Shown piece after piece: positions 17,246 through 26,172 of a stretch of DNA of 64,000 bases. How positions within the stretch are numbered: the first letter of the stretch is position 1; every line of letters starts with the position of its first letter. A model generated the notes under the pieces. That model was given only the letters and a program-made list of their open reading frames with translations. It had not been told where the DNA came from and did not search any database. The stretch is from Halobacteriales archaeon QS_8_69_26. GTDB taxonomy: Archaea > Halobacteriota > Halobacteria > Halobacteriales > SW-7-71-33. The stretch lies in NCBI GenBank assembly GCA_003023195.1, contig PXRX01000012.1, positions 1 through 64,000 on the forward strand, in the 5' to 3' direction. The position numbers and the translations under genes are program-made.

Positions 17246-18093
17246 ACGTCGATCCCGTCGCGTTCGAGGGCGACGAACAGGCCGCCGGCCGTGACGTCGG
17301 CGGTCGTCCCCGGGTTGATCCCGTCCTCGACCAGGGACTCGGCGAAGGCCTCGACCAGGTCCGGGCCGCCCTCGCGGGCCTCCTGGGCGCGGACCATCAC
17401 GCTGTGGGCGACCCGCTGGCCGTGGTTGGTCGCCACGAACGTGTCCGGTTCCCGGGAGAGCAACCAGAGGTAGGTCTCGGCCGCCCGGTCGGGGACGGGC
17501 CCCTCGCCGTCCGCGATGACCGTCCCCGCCCGGAAGGTCCGCTCGAAGCCGCCGGTCCACTCGGCGGCGACGCCGTCCCGCCCGGCGGCGAGTTCCATGA
17601 CCTCGGCCAGGGTGATCGACCGGTCGCGGAGGTGCTCGACGGCGTCGGCCCCCCGCCGAACGTCGAGCGGTTCCATCCCCTCGGGCGGGTCCCGGACCGC
17701 CACGTCGACGTACTCGAAGGCGCGGTAGAAGTTCGCGGCGTCCTCGACGGTGGTCTCCTCGACCATCCTGGTCGCCGCTGCGGGGGAGCACTCGTCGGTG
17801 GCCGCGGCCCGTACGAGGGGCACCAGCAACAGTACGGCCCCGAACTGGGTGTTGCCCCCGCGCTGGTCGGCCATCCCCTCGACGGCCCGCCGGAACGCCT
17901 CGCCGAGGCCGACCGAGGCGTCGGTCGCGGCGGCCAGGCCCTCCCTCGCCCCGACGGCGCCGGCCAGGAAGTGCTCGAACCGGAGGTCCGGGTACTCGCG
18001 GTGCCGGTCGACGTTCCCCGGTTTCGGGGTCGAGGCCACCTCCAGCAACAGCGCGAGTTCGGCGTTGCCAGCGGTCGATCGCATGCCAGACAT
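17242..18093 (-). CDS. Triphosphoribosyl-dephospho-CoA synthase (CitG) family protein
   Basis: This 283-residue protein shows family hallmarks STPKPGNVDRHREYPDL near the N terminus, GGNTQFGAVLLLVPL in the middle, and INPGTTADVTAGGLFVAL near the end. CitG joins ATP and dephospho-CoA for citrate lyase, but no citrate lyase genes are seen here. Archaeal members cluster with cofactor genes, so another nucleotide-type substrate is more likely. It is third in the cofD-led operon. ATG 18093 and ATG 18084 are both possible starts. A 24-bp minisatellite fills the gap to the upstream gene. Confidence 0.82.
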   Translation of the reverse strand: MSGMRSTAGNAELALLLEVASTPKPGNVDRHREYPDLRFEHFLAGAVGAREGLAAATDASVGLGEAFRRAVEGMADQRGGNTQFGAVLLLVPLVRAAATDECSPAAATRMVEETTVEDAANFYRAFEYVDVAVRDPPEGMEPLDVRRGADAVEHLRDRSITLAEVMELAAGRDGVAAEWTGGFERTFRAGTVIADGEGPVPDRAAETYLWLLSREPDTFVATNHGQRVAHSVMVRAQEAREGGPDLVEAFAESLVEDGINPGTTADVTAGGLFVALERDGIDV

Positions 18094-18202
18094 GACGGCC
18101 GCCGGGAACTTAGTTGGCCCGCCTCCCCCGTCGGCGACCAGTCGTCGCCGTCGCCGATCTCACCGCCTGCTCCGGGTGCGCTTCCCCGTTACTCGACCGG
18201 GC

Positions 18203-18270
18203 GGATCCCTCAGGGGGACGGGTGGACGATCCGTCAGGGGGAGGGGTGGGCGATCCGTCAGGGGGAGGGA
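18203..18270. repeat. 24-bp minisatellite spanning a stop codon
   Basis: Three copies of a unit containing GATCCGTCAGGGGGAGGGG have anchors exactly 24 bases apart (18210, 18234, 18258). The right-hand copy holds the stop codon and last codons of the minus-strand TIM-barrel gene; the others continue past its end. Confidence 0.92.
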
Positions 18271-19028
18271 TCCGCCGCCTTACGGGCGAACCACTCCTCG
18301 GTGGCGGCCCGCACCCGCCGGAGGACCTCGGGGTCGTCGCTCGGCCGCCCGACGGAGACGGCGTCGGCGCCGTACTCCAGGTACTCCCGGACGGTCGCGT
18401 GGTCGCGGACGCCGTTGTTCGCTATGACGGCGGCGTCGGTCGCCGCGACAACCTCGCCGACGACCGGTTCCGAGTCCATCGCGTCGACGTGGACCAGGTC
18501 CGCCCCCGCGTCGCCGAGGCGGGCCGACAGCGCGGGGAGGTCGACCCCGTCGACTTCGGTCCTGACCTTCACGCTGACCGTCGCGCCGGTTCCGGCGGCC
18601 CGGACCTGCGCACACAGGCGGTCGGGATCCCGCAGGAGGGACTCGCCGGCCCCGGCCGCGCACATCTCGTCCTGGCGACAGTGGGCGTTGACCTCCAGGA
18701 CTGCGTCGTGGTCCCGACAGATCCGTGCGGCCCGCTCGACCGGGTCCGGGCCGCTCGCGCGGACGTTGAACCCCGCCCGGACCGGGACGTCCGCGAGGGC
18801 CGCTAGCTGGTCCGCGACGAACGCGAACGGGTCGGGCGGGAGGAACTCCTCGCGTCCGCGCTCGACCATCCGGCGGGCCGCCGACCGCGTCGGTTCGTCG
18901 AGCGCGATCCCTCCGAGGAAGGCCGCGCCGACGTGGCGCGCGCCGCCCCGTGCCCAGGCCGCGTCGGAGGCACCGCTGAGCGACGCCAGCGCGACGCGCG
19001 GTGTGAACCCCACTGCGTTGTCGACCAT
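18258..19028 (-). CDS. Dihydrouridine synthase-like TIM-barrel protein
   Basis: This 256-residue protein has a flavin-type TIM-barrel layout: VRAGFNVRASGPDP, VLEVNAHCRQDEMC, ATVSVKVRTEVDG, DLVHVDAMDS, AAVIANNGVRDH and YGADAVSVGRPS. These resemble the barrel strands of dihydrouridine synthase or dihydroorotate dehydrogenase proteins. It lacks the C-terminal RNA-binding domain of a full Dus enzyme and sits directly after cofD (gap of one base), so a cofactor-related oxidoreductase is an alternative. The C terminus lies inside a 24-bp repeat. Confidence 0.72.
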   Translation of the reverse strand: MVDNAVGFTPRVALASLSGASDAAWARGGARHVGAAFLGGIALDEPTRSAARRMVERGREEFLPPDPFAFVADQLAALADVPVRAGFNVRASGPDPVERAARICRDHDAVLEVNAHCRQDEMCAAGAGESLLRDPDRLCAQVRAAGTGATVSVKVRTEVDGVDLPALSARLGDAGADLVHVDAMDSEPVVGEVVAATDAAVIANNGVRDHATVREYLEYGADAVSVGRPSDDPEVLRRVRAATEEWFARKAADPSP

Positions 19029-19029
19029 C

Positions 19030-20019
19030 TCAGAGACGGTCCAGCGCCCCCTCGACTGCCTCGACGACCCTGGCGGCGTCCTCGCGGTCGTCGATGGTGA
19101 TGTCGGTCCTGACCGTGGGGGCGTCGAACTCGGTGCCGTCGTCCCGGTCGACCACGAACGCGTCGGCGAAGGGGTAGGCCCGCGGGAGGCCGGCCGACCC
19201 GGGTTCGGCGCCGACCGCCTCCATCAGCTTCACGGCCGGCCCCGAGAACGCCTCGTCCTCGACGAACGGCGAGACCACCACCACCTCGGTCTCGTAGAGG
19301 GCGTCCGCGAACCCCTCCAGGGCGAGCATCGGCCCGATGCCGGCGACCGGGTTCGAGGGACCGATCACCACGCGGTCGTCCAGCGCGTCCAGGACGCCGG
19401 GGGCCGGTTCGGCCATCGACGCGCCCCGGAACTCCACGTCCTCGACGATTGGCTCGCCCTCGTGGGCCACCCAGAACTCCTGGAAGTGCATCACGCCCTC
19501 GGGGGTGTGGACCAGCGTCGCCACGGGGTCGTCGCTCATCGGCAACAGGTCGATGGTCAGTCCCAGGCCGTCGGTGAGTATCCCGACCACCTCGCTCAGG
19601 GTGTATCCCTGGTCCAGCAGCGAGGTCCGCGTGATGTGAAACGCCCGGTCACGGTCACCGATCAGCATGAACTCGCCGACGCCCGAGAAGCGCCGCCAGG
19701 CCGCGATCCGTCGGCCGGCGGTCTGGTACTCGTCGTCGAGGTACTCCGGGCCGCCCTCCAGGCCGGCGGCGTCGGCGATGTTCCCCAGCGCGTCGTGGGT
19801 CCGGCTCGTGTCGCCGTCGATGCCCCACCACGTCGACCGGTCGAGGATCCCGCCGCCCTGGTAGAGGATGGTATCGACGTCCGGACAGACCAGCAGGCCG
19901 CCGACCTCGACGTCGTCGCCCGTGTTGGCGATAACCGTCGTCTCGTCGGGGGAGAAGGCGGCTGCCGCCCCGTCCAGGAGCTTCGGGGTACCCGTGCCGC
20001 CGGAGAGAAACGTGACCAT
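19030..20019 (-). CDS. cofD: 2-phospho-L-lactate transferase
   Basis: This 329-residue protein starts [17 protein letters not shown], the characteristic CofD opening, and contains [20 protein letters not shown] and [15 protein letters not shown], which are well-known family signatures. CofD transfers the phospholactyl (or related) moiety from an activated guanosine donor to the deazaflavin Fo, giving coenzyme F420-0. It leads a four-gene operon with a TIM-barrel protein, a CitG-like protein and DUF447. ATG 20019 places the glycine-rich motif at the N terminus; nine codons further upstream are not needed. It is divergent from the pterin dehydratase gene at 20163. Confidence 0.93.
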   Translation of the reverse strand: MVTFLSGGTGTPKLLDGAAAAFSPDETTVIANTGDDVEVGGLLVCPDVDTILYQGGGILDRSTWWGIDGDTSRTHDALGNIADAAGLEGGPEYLDDEYQTAGRRIAAWRRFSGVGEFMLIGDRDRAFHITRTSLLDQGYTLSEVVGILTDGLGLTIDLLPMSDDPVATLVHTPEGVMHFQEFWVAHEGEPIVEDVEFRGASMAEPAPGVLDALDDRVVIGPSNPVAGIGPMLALEGFADALYETEVVVVSPFVEDEAFSGPAVKLMEAVGAEPGSAGLPRAYPFADAFVVDRDDGTEFDAPTVRTDITIDDREDAARVVEAVEGALDRL

Positions 20020-20162
20020 GGGAACCCCATCGACCCCATGTCCCATAACTGTTGGCGGCCCAGACGAGCGGTGCCGTTCGATCCGCTTCCGGGAGTGGCC
20101 TCACCGCCCTTCCCGGATCCGTGTCGCGAAGATTCATCCGTCCAGACGCCCCATGTTCTGAC

Positions 20163-20516
20163 ATGGCGACCCCCCTTGCCGACCGGGAGTGCGAGGCCTG
20201 CACCTCCGGGGACGAACCGCTCACCGGCGACCAGTACGCCGACTACCTCGAGGAACTCGACGGCGACGTCTGGACGGTCGTCGACGACCACCACCTGGAG
20301 GGGACCTACGAGTTCGAGGACTTCCGGGACGCCCTGGAGTTCACCTACGAGGTCGGCGAACTCGCCGAGGAGGAGTGGCACCACCCCGACATCCACCTCC
20401 AGTGGGGCGAGGTCCGCATCGAGATGTGGACCCACAAGATAGACGGCCTCCACCAGGCCGACTTCGTGATGGCCGCCCGGATGGACCGGATCCACGAGGA
20501 GTACGCCCCGGACTGA
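20163..20516 (+). CDS. Pterin-4a-carbinolamine dehydratase
   Basis: This 117-residue protein matches the PCD/DCoH family: [20 protein letters not shown] followed by [20 protein letters not shown], with the conserved pair of active-site histidines in HHPD. The enzyme dehydrates 4a-hydroxytetrahydropterin; archaeal copies are also linked to molybdopterin or pterin metabolism. An N-terminal extension carries ECEAC. ATG 20163 is close to the first conserved residues. No aromatic amino acid hydroxylase is in the window, so the pterin substrate is uncertain. Confidence 0.9.
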   Translation: MATPLADRECEACTSGDEPLTGDQYADYLEELDGDVWTVVDDHHLEGTYEFEDFRDALEFTYEVGELAEEEWHHPDIHLQWGEVRIEMWTHKIDGLHQADFVMAARMDRIHEEYAPD

Positions 20517-20777
20517 CCGGCCGTCTCCTCCGCCCGGCGACCGCGGTTTCCGGCCGGCAGTGCCCGGAATCCCTGTCGGTGGTCGCCCCGGCGACCTCGC
20601 ACCTCTCCGGGGTAGGGACGGCCGCGTTCTGGCAGGCGGGGGCGCCCTTCGTCGCGCCGATGGTGGCCTACAAGGTCCTCCACCGGCGCGGGAGCCGTCT
20701 CCTGTTCGAGGTCGGCTACCGGCTCGGTCGACGCGACTGGCGCCTCCCCGACGGCCTCGACGAGGCCGGCCGGATCG

Positions 20778-21491
20778 CTACCGCTCATCGACCATTCCCT
20801 CCATGAGCGAGCGGAACTGCTCGAACTCCTCGGTGCGGTGGACGGGAATCCCCTCGGTGACGATGTCGGCGATGTCCTCGGTGTGTGCGGGAACCGACCC
20901 GGGCGTCTCGACGACGACGTGGAAGTCGTAGCGGTCACCCGCGATTTTCGTCTCCCCGAGTTCCGTCGCCACCTCGTTTGTCCGTCGCTGGTTCCGCATC
21001 CTGTCCTCCCGGACGAGCACCCAGAGGTCGACGTCGCTCCGGCGGTCGGCCTCGCCGCGGGCGACGCTCCCGAACACGAGAACGCCCAGAACGTCTTCCA
21101 GTTCCTCGACGATGGCGTCCACGGCCTCCCGAACGGGGGGCTGGAACTCGGACTGCGGGATCCGGAGTACGTCGTCTTCGGGGGTGTCGACGCGGTCGCG
21201 GTTGATGCTGACGAGTTTCTTGTTGCCCTCGGGCGTCACCACTACCAGGTCGTTGTCTTCGAGGATGTCGACGGTCGTCCCGACGGTGCGGTGGGTCGTT
21301 CCCAACACCGAGGCGAGCTTTCGGATCGTGTACTCGTCGAACGGTCGATCGAGCAGAAAGGAGAGGAGGTCGTCCGTGACCGAGTGGCGGTAGAGGTCGC
21401 CGTTCTTGGCCGGGACGGGTATCCGGACCGTCGACCCGGTAGTCCCGGCTTTCCCCTCGTCCCGATCGTCACTCGTACCGTCAATTCCCAT
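20778..21491 (-). CDS. HTH-nucleotidyltransferase (MNT-type) protein without a HEPN partner
   Basis: This 237-residue protein has an N-terminal winged helix (TIRKLASVLGTTHRTVGTTVDIL, shortened here, about 50-80). A minimal nucleotidyltransferase domain follows with LVFGSVARGEADRRSDVDLW (about 140-160), the GSxxxG and DxD metal-binding motif. MNT proteins are commonly antitoxins that modify a HEPN RNase toxin. No HEPN gene adjoins it: the gap downstream is non-coding and ligA lies on the other side. Upstream (21505-21535) is AT-rich with TATA-like TTTATAAT and CTATATAAGG, fitting a near-leaderless promoter. Confidence 0.78.
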   Translation of the reverse strand: MGIDGTSDDRDEGKAGTTGSTVRIPVPAKNGDLYRHSVTDDLLSFLLDRPFDEYTIRKLASVLGTTHRTVGTTVDILEDNDLVVVTPEGNKKLVSINRDRVDTPEDDVLRIPQSEFQPPVREAVDAIVEELEDVLGVLVFGSVARGEADRRSDVDLWVLVREDRMRNQRRTNEVATELGETKIAGDRYDFHVVVETPGSVPAHTEDIADIVTEGIPVHRTEEFEQFRSLMEGMVDER

Positions 21492-21603
21492 GGTTACTCT
21501 TGGTACCCAAAGATTATAAACCTTATATAGAATAGAGAGCTCAGTGATAAGACATCGGCCGGCGATCCGGTCGGCTTAACAGGGGGGACCGGCAACCTAA
21601 CCC

Positions 21604-23307
21604 ATGGAGTTCGCGGAGTTCGCCCGCCGGGCCCGGGAGGTCGAGGCCGCCTCGGCGGACACCGAGGTCGTCGAACTGGTCGCGGACCTGTTCTCGGCGG
21701 CCGGCGACGACCTGGGGATCCTCGCGCGGTTCGTCCAGGGACGGGTGTTCCCGGCCTGGGACTCGACGAAACTGGAAGTCGGTCCCAGCTACTGCTACGA
21801 AGCGATCGCCCGCGCGGCCGGGCCCAACGTGTCGGCCGACGACGTCGAGCGGCGGGTTGCGGAGGTCGGCGAGGTCGGGGAGGTGGCCGCGAGCTACGAC
21901 TTCGCGGGGCAGCGCGGCCTGGGGGCGTTCGCGGGCGGCGGGGACGCGGACGGTCGCACCGTCCGGGAGGTGTTCCGGGAGTTCGAGCGCCTGGCCGCGG
22001 CCGAGGGGTCGGGGAGCCAGGGGACCAAGGTCGACGTCCTGTTCGGCCTGTTCAACCGCGCCGACCCCGACGAGGCCCGGTACGTCGCACGGCTGGCGCT
22101 CTCGGAGATGCGCATCGGCGTCGGCCCGGGCACCGTCCGGGACGCCGTCGCGGCGGCGTTCGACGTCCCGGTCGAGGCCGTCGAGCGCGCCCTCCAGGTG
22201 ACCAACGACTACGGCCGGGTGGCCGAGGCGGCCCGCGACGAGGGGGTCGACGCACTGGAGGAAATGGGGCTCTCGGTGGGCCGGCCCGTCCAGGCGATGC
22301 TCGCCCAGGCCGGCACTGTCACCGAGGCCCTGGACGAGTGGGACGAGGCCGCCGTCCAGCACAAGTTCGACGGCGCACGGGTCCAGATCCACCACGACGG
22401 CGAGACGACCGACGTCTTCTCCCGGAACATGGTGAACGTGACCGACGCGCTCCCCGAGGTCGTCGAATTCGCGGACCGGCACCTCGGGGTCCCCGCGATC
22501 CTCGACGGCGAGGTGGTCGCCGTCGACGGGGACGGCGATCCCCTCCCCTTCCAGGAAGTCCTGCGGCGGTTCCGCCGGAAGCACGACGTCGAGCGGGCCC
22601 GGGAGGACGTCTCGGTGACGGTCTACGTTTTCGACTGCCTCCACGTCGGCGTTCCCGAGTCCGAGGCGGACTCGGGAGCCAGTCGGACGGAGCCCGACCC
22701 TGGCGAGGACCTCCTGTCGGCACCCCTCGCCGAGCGGTACGACCGGCTCTCGGAACTGCTCTCGACCGGCGTCGCCGACCTGTGGGTCACCGACGACGCC
22801 GACGAGATAGAACGGATCGAACGGGAGGCCCTGGCGGCCGGTCACGAGGGAATCTTGCTGAAGAACCCGGCGGCGGCCTACACTCCCGGGCGGCGGGGGA
22901 AGAACTGGCTCAAGCGCAAGCCCGACGTCGAGACGCTGGACCTGGTCGTCACCGGTGCCGAGTGGGGGGAGGGCCGGCGGGCGAACCTGGTCGGGACCTT
23001 CCAGGTTTCGGCCCGGACCGACGGGGGCTTCGAACCCGTCGGCAACGTCGCGACGGGGATCACGGACGAGAGACTATCCGAGTTGACCGACCTCGTCGAG
23101 CCACACGTCAGGAGCGAGGACGGCCGGGACCTGGACCTCGATCCCGCCGTCGTCTTCGAGGTCGGCTACGAGGAGATACAGGAGTCACCGACCTACGCCT
23201 CCGGGTTCGCGCTCCGCTTCCCGCGGTTCGTCGGCGTCCGGCACGACAAGGACCCCTCCAACGCGGACTCGGTCGAGCGGGTCCGTCGGCTGGCGGACCG
23301 GACGTGA
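21604..23307 (+). CDS. ligA: ATP-dependent DNA ligase
   Basis: This 567-residue archaeal-type ligase has the adenylation motif KFDGAR with catalytic Lys 254, followed by family motifs including FSRNMVN, LDGEVVAVD, GHEGILLKNP and NWLKRKP (motifs III to V). An N-terminal DNA-binding domain (1-230) and a C-terminal OB domain complete the usual layout. It seals nicks during replication and repair. An Asp/Glu/Ser-rich insertion near 355-375 (ESEADSGASRTEPDPGED) is probably a surface loop. ATG 21604 is 112 bases from the divergent MNT gene start. Confidence 0.95.
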   Translation: MEFAEFARRAREVEAASADTEVVELVADLFSAAGDDLGILARFVQGRVFPAWDSTKLEVGPSYCYEAIARAAGPNVSADDVERRVAEVGEVGEVAASYDFAGQRGLGAFAGGGDADGRTVREVFREFERLAAAEGSGSQGTKVDVLFGLFNRADPDEARYVARLALSEMRIGVGPGTVRDAVAAAFDVPVEAVERALQVTNDYGRVAEAARDEGVDALEEMGLSVGRPVQAMLAQAGTVTEALDEWDEAAVQHKFDGARVQIHHDGETTDVFSRNMVNVTDALPEVVEFADRHLGVPAILDGEVVAVDGDGDPLPFQEVLRRFRRKHDVERAREDVSVTVYVFDCLHVGVPESEADSGASRTEPDPGEDLLSAPLAERYDRLSELLSTGVADLWVTDDADEIERIEREALAAGHEGILLKNPAAAYTPGRRGKNWLKRKPDVETLDLVVTGAEWGEGRRANLVGTFQVSARTDGGFEPVGNVATGITDERLSELTDLVEPHVRSEDGRDLDLDPAVVFEVGYEEIQESPTYASGFALRFPRFVGVRHDKDPSNADSVERVRRLADRT

Positions 23308-23388
23308 CCCTCCGGCGGATCCACCGCTTAGCGGATCGAAACTGACCGCCCCCGAGGGGTTTACACTCCCCCGGTCCCTAGCGGGACC

Positions 23389-24018
23389 GTGTCGCGATCC
23401 CCCCTGCTGGTCGGCGTCGGCGGCGTCCTCTCGGGGGTGGCCGTCGTCATGACCCTGCTGGCCATCGCCTACGAGCCGTTCCTGTTCCTCGTGGCGCTCC
23501 CGTTCGGCGGTGCCGGCTACCTGATCTGGTACCAGGGGACCGGGCGCCTGGCGGCCCGCGTCCGCCGTCGTGCGCGACGGGCCGAGGACGCCGCCGGTGA
23601 GGCGAACCGGCGAACCGCTCCCGGGGAGGGGCGACGAACCGCCACGGGCGACGGACGTCGGCGCCGTACCCGGGCACGGGCCGCACCCGGCGAGGGCCGG
23701 CGACGGACGGCACGTGGAACCGGCCAGCGGGCGTCCGGGACGGCCGACCCACGGTTCGGACCCGGAGCGGGCCGCGGTCGAGCCGGGAACGCCGAGTACG
23801 GTCCCGGAGGCTACGCGCCGGGTGCGGCCCAGCCCAGCGGTCCGACCACCGAGGAGGCGTACCGCCGGCTCGACCTGGAACCGGGGAGCGACTCCGAAGC
23901 GATCCGGGAGGCCTACCGCGAGAAGGTCAAGGAGGTCCATCCCGACAGGGGCGGGAGCGAGGAGGAGTTCAAGGAGGTCACAGAGGCCTTCGAGACGCTG
24001 GACGAGCGGGTCCGGTGA
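23389..24018 (+). CDS. Membrane-anchored J-domain protein
   Basis: This 209-residue protein starts with two adjacent membrane segments (about 5-25 and 28-48). A long, very Arg/Gly-rich linker (55-145) leads to a C-terminal J domain (AYRRLDLEPGSDSEAIREAY, KEVHPDRGG), which has the HPD motif needed to stimulate Hsp70 ATPase. It probably recruits DnaK to the membrane. The linker is basic, unusual for a haloarchaeal protein, and likely disordered. The start is GTG 23389. Confidence 0.85.
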   Translation: MSRSPLLVGVGGVLSGVAVVMTLLAIAYEPFLFLVALPFGGAGYLIWYQGTGRLAARVRRRARRAEDAAGEANRRTAPGEGRRTATGDGRRRRTRARAAPGEGRRRTARGTGQRASGTADPRFGPGAGRGRAGNAEYGPGGYAPGAAQPSGPTTEEAYRRLDLEPGSDSEAIREAYREKVKEVHPDRGGSEEEFKEVTEAFETLDERVR

Positions 24019-24034
24019 GCCCGGTTGGCCAGGT

Positions 24035-24310
24035 CTACTCCCGCCAGATGGCCGTCACGACGCCCCCGTCTGTCTCCACCGTCTCGTACGGATCTCCCGG
24101 GTCCGCGCGACGACCTCGCCGTCGCGGTCACGACGCCCTCGTCGGTTTCCACCGTCCCGTACTGGTACCCCCGCTCGTCCAGTCGAGGGGAGAGGTGCTG
24201 AGGGGCCCCGTCGTTCACCTGGACGAGAACCGCCTCGTCGTCCATCCCGGCCAGTCGTTCGAGGGTCCCCTTCAGGGCTCCGGCGGCGGGAGGTCGCTGG
24301 CGTCGAACCG
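24035..24310 (-). pseudogene. DUF2249 protein, frameshifted with a duplicated 3' end
   Basis: Minus-strand pieces of a DUF2249 protein are clear: FDASDLPPPEP, then after a one-base loss LKGTLERLAGMDDEAVLVQV, LDERGYQYGTVETDEGVV, and then a second, diverged copy of the end, YETVETDGGVVTAIWRE, closing at TAG 24035-24037. So the gene has at least one frameshift (near 24275) and an internal duplication of its last 20 codons, about 94 bases apart. No intact start codon is left. DUF2249 proteins are small and of unknown function. Confidence 0.65.
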
Positions 24311-24413
24311 CCGGACCGGCCGGTCGGTCGGGGCGTCGGTGCGCCGGATCGGTCCGGTTCGCCGGAGTCGGTTGCCCCGATGATGTTCGGATCCCGGTCG
24401 GACCGGCGGCCCG

Positions 24414-24487
24414 CGGGTCACGCCGGGGTCTCCTGGCGTCAGAATCTGGTGGTTCACGGGTCACGCCGGGGTCTCCTGGCGTCAGAA
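24414..24487. repeat. 43-bp tandem duplication
   Basis: CGGGTCACGCCGGGGTCTCC plus TGGCGTCAGAA occurs at 24414 and 24457, identical over 31 bases, with a 12-base spacer. It lies in the 266-base gap between the DUF2249 remnant and the gene ending at 24576, where no gene is seen. Confidence 0.9.
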
Positions 24488-24575
24488 CTCGTCGTCCGCG
24501 ACCGGGCGGTGGGGGCCGAGGGCGACCCGCCCGGCGACCGAGAGCACCTCGCGGCGGAGCGTCTCGGTCGGGGTC

Positions 24576-25199
24576 TCAGCAGTTGACGACGGGACCATGT
24601 GCCTCCGTCATCGCGGGGTCTCGCCGGCCGTCGCGGCCGGCGCAGTCGACGTACGTCGCGTCGTACAGCACCGGGAAGACGCGCGGGTCCGCCCCGTCCG
24701 ATCCCTGCCCATGGTTCCGGGTCTCGCCCGGGTGGGACGCGTCGAGGGCGAACTCGCCGTCCGCTCCGCGGGGGTCGACGACGGCGTAGGCCTCGGAGCA
24801 GCGGGGTCGGAGGTGGAGGGTCAGGTCGTGGGCGGCGGTGGACTTCGAGAGCATCAGGTGGTCCGTCCACCGCCCGCTCTCGGGGTCGGTGTACGCGACG
24901 GCGTTCCAGGCGTCGACCGGGGCCGCCGCCGGGAGCGACGGGGCGACCGTCCGGGAGTCGAGGTCGAACGCCTCGACTGAGGGGGAACCGATGACCTCCC
25001 GGTCGGTCAGGGCGGAGAGCAGGTCGCTCGCGTGGGCCTCGACCGTCCGGACCCGCGCGTCCCGCGACGCGTACCGTTCGTCGAACTCCGTCCCGGGGAT
25101 CCTGCCGTCGGCGGCGGCGATGCCCGTCGCGAAGGACCTCACGGCGGCGGGAGAGACGCCGATCCGCTTCTCGACGACCCGCCTGTCGATGTCGTCCAT
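24576..25199 (-). CDS. Hypothetical protein
   Basis: This acidic protein of 207 residues lacks a signal peptide, membrane segment or recognised motif. Five cysteines and histidine-containing stretches (AAHDLTLHLRPRCSEAY; DASHPGETRNHGQG) are seen in the second half, and it ends HGPVVNC. ATG 25199 fits a TATA box TTTATAAA at 25225-25232, about 29 bases upstream, so the transcript is probably leaderless. The coding assignment is based on haloarchaeal composition and the promoter; function is unknown. Confidence 0.6.
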   Translation of the reverse strand: MDDIDRRVVEKRIGVSPAAVRSFATGIAAADGRIPGTEFDERYASRDARVRTVEAHASDLLSALTDREVIGSPSVEAFDLDSRTVAPSLPAAAPVDAWNAVAYTDPESGRWTDHLMLSKSTAAHDLTLHLRPRCSEAYAVVDPRGADGEFALDASHPGETRNHGQGSDGADPRVFPVLYDATYVDCAGRDGRRDPAMTEAHGPVVNC

Positions 25200-25224
25200 G
25201 TGGATCCCCGGTAACTGGCCCGAA

Positions 25225-25262
25225 TTTATAAAGGTAATGGAGTTTTTGCCTGGTATTCCAGG
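25225..25262 (-). promoter_or_regulatory. Promoter with TATA box and palindrome
   Basis: On the minus strand TTTATAAA (25225-25232) sits about 29 bases before the start at 25199. Just upstream is the inverted repeat CCTGG TATT CCAGG (25249-25262), placed where an activator or the B-recognition element would act. The fit to a leaderless promoter is good; the regulator is unknown. Confidence 0.55.
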
Positions 25263-25274
25263 TATCGAGTGCGG

Positions 25275-25400
25275 ACCAGGCGGTACCGGGCCGGGCGCGA
25301 ACCCCCGTGGACAGGGCGGCAGTCCCCGGCCGTGCCGGGGTGGCGATCCCCCGTGGATGGGCAGTGGTTCCCGGCCGGGCCGGGGAGATGGTTCCCCTGG
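25275..25400. repeat. 46-bp minisatellite after the TetR gene
   Basis: Units containing CCCCCGTGGA and TTCCCGGCCGGGCCGGGG repeat with a 46-base period (anchors 25302, 25348, and a degenerate third at 25394). The array ends 7 bases from the stop of the minus-strand TetR regulator, so it lies in its 3' flank. Confidence 0.85.
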
Positions 25401-25406
25401 TCGTGG

Positions 25407-26171
25407 CTACTCCTCGCCGAACTCGTCGTCGAGGAGGCCCGGCACGTCCACCAGGTCCGAGACGACGTAGGCGACCAGCGCCTCCCGCATCCGGGTCGAC
25501 GCGCCCTCGGCCCCCAGGACGACCTGGTACATCCGGGATCCCTCGATGGCCATGTACATCGTCTCGGCGGTGTCGTGGGGGTCGACCGGCCGGAAGACGC
25601 CGGCCTCGACGCCGTCCTCGATTATCCGGGCGGCGGCCTCGACGTTCCCGCGGTAGTGCTCGGCCAGTTTCCCCCGGAAGGCGTCGTTGTGGACAGCCTG
25701 GATCCGCAACTCGAACAGCGCGACGATGAAGTTGCGGTGGCGCTCGTCGCCCGGTTCGATGGTGAGCCTGTCGATGTACTCCAGCAGGCGGGCCCGCGGG
25801 TCCTCCGTCTCCGTCTCCTCCAGGCGGGCGCCGATCCACCCCACCAGGTCGTCGATGAACGCCATCAGGAGGTCCTCGCGGCTGTCGTAGTGGTAGTACA
25901 GCAGGGACCTGCTCTTGTCGAACTCGTCGGCGACGTCCTGCATCGAGAGGTTCGCGTAGCCGTGTTCGCACAGGGCGCGGTAGGTGGCCCGCGTTATCTC
26001 CTCGCGGATCTCCGCGTCGACCCCGGACTCCTCGGGCGGGGCGGCGTCCGGGTCGGCGGCCGAATCGCCGGCGTCCGGGTCCACGCCGGCGGAATCGCTC
26101 ACGTCCGGATCGGTCTCGGCGGAGCCGTCGGCCGTCCCGTCCGCGCTCTGCCCCGCCGGGTCCCCGGACAT
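25407..26171 (-). CDS. TetR/AcrR-family repressor of the adjacent ABC exporter
   Basis: This 254-residue protein has an Asp/Ala-rich N-terminal tail of about 48 residues. A TetR DNA-binding domain follows (ITRATYRALCEHGYANLSMQ, then DVADEFDKSRSLLYYHYDSR), and then a helical ligand-binding domain. A 16-bp operator begins one base before its ATG (26173-26188), and the matching site overlaps the promoter of the divergent ABC gene. It therefore probably represses both itself and the exporter until a ligand binds. A TATA-like TTTTTAC at about 26197-26203 is at leaderless distance. The tail is longer than in bacterial TetR proteins. Confidence 0.87.
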   Translation of the reverse strand: MSGDPAGQSADGTADGSAETDPDVSDSAGVDPDAGDSAADPDAAPPEESGVDAEIREEITRATYRALCEHGYANLSMQDVADEFDKSRSLLYYHYDSREDLLMAFIDDLVGWIGARLEETETEDPRARLLEYIDRLTIEPGDERHRNFIVALFELRIQAVHNDAFRGKLAEHYRGNVEAAARIIEDGVEAGVFRPVDPHDTAETMYMAIEGSRMYQVVLGAEGASTRMREALVAYVVSDLVDVPGLLDDEFGEE

Positions 26172-26172
26172 A

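Noticed and set aside
20520-20806. Open frame with a hydrophobic stretch (APFVAPMVAYKVLHRRG) after the pterin dehydratase
   Set aside because: No start codon in a sensible place, it overlaps the end of the MNT gene, and no partner motif was seen; at most a small remnant.
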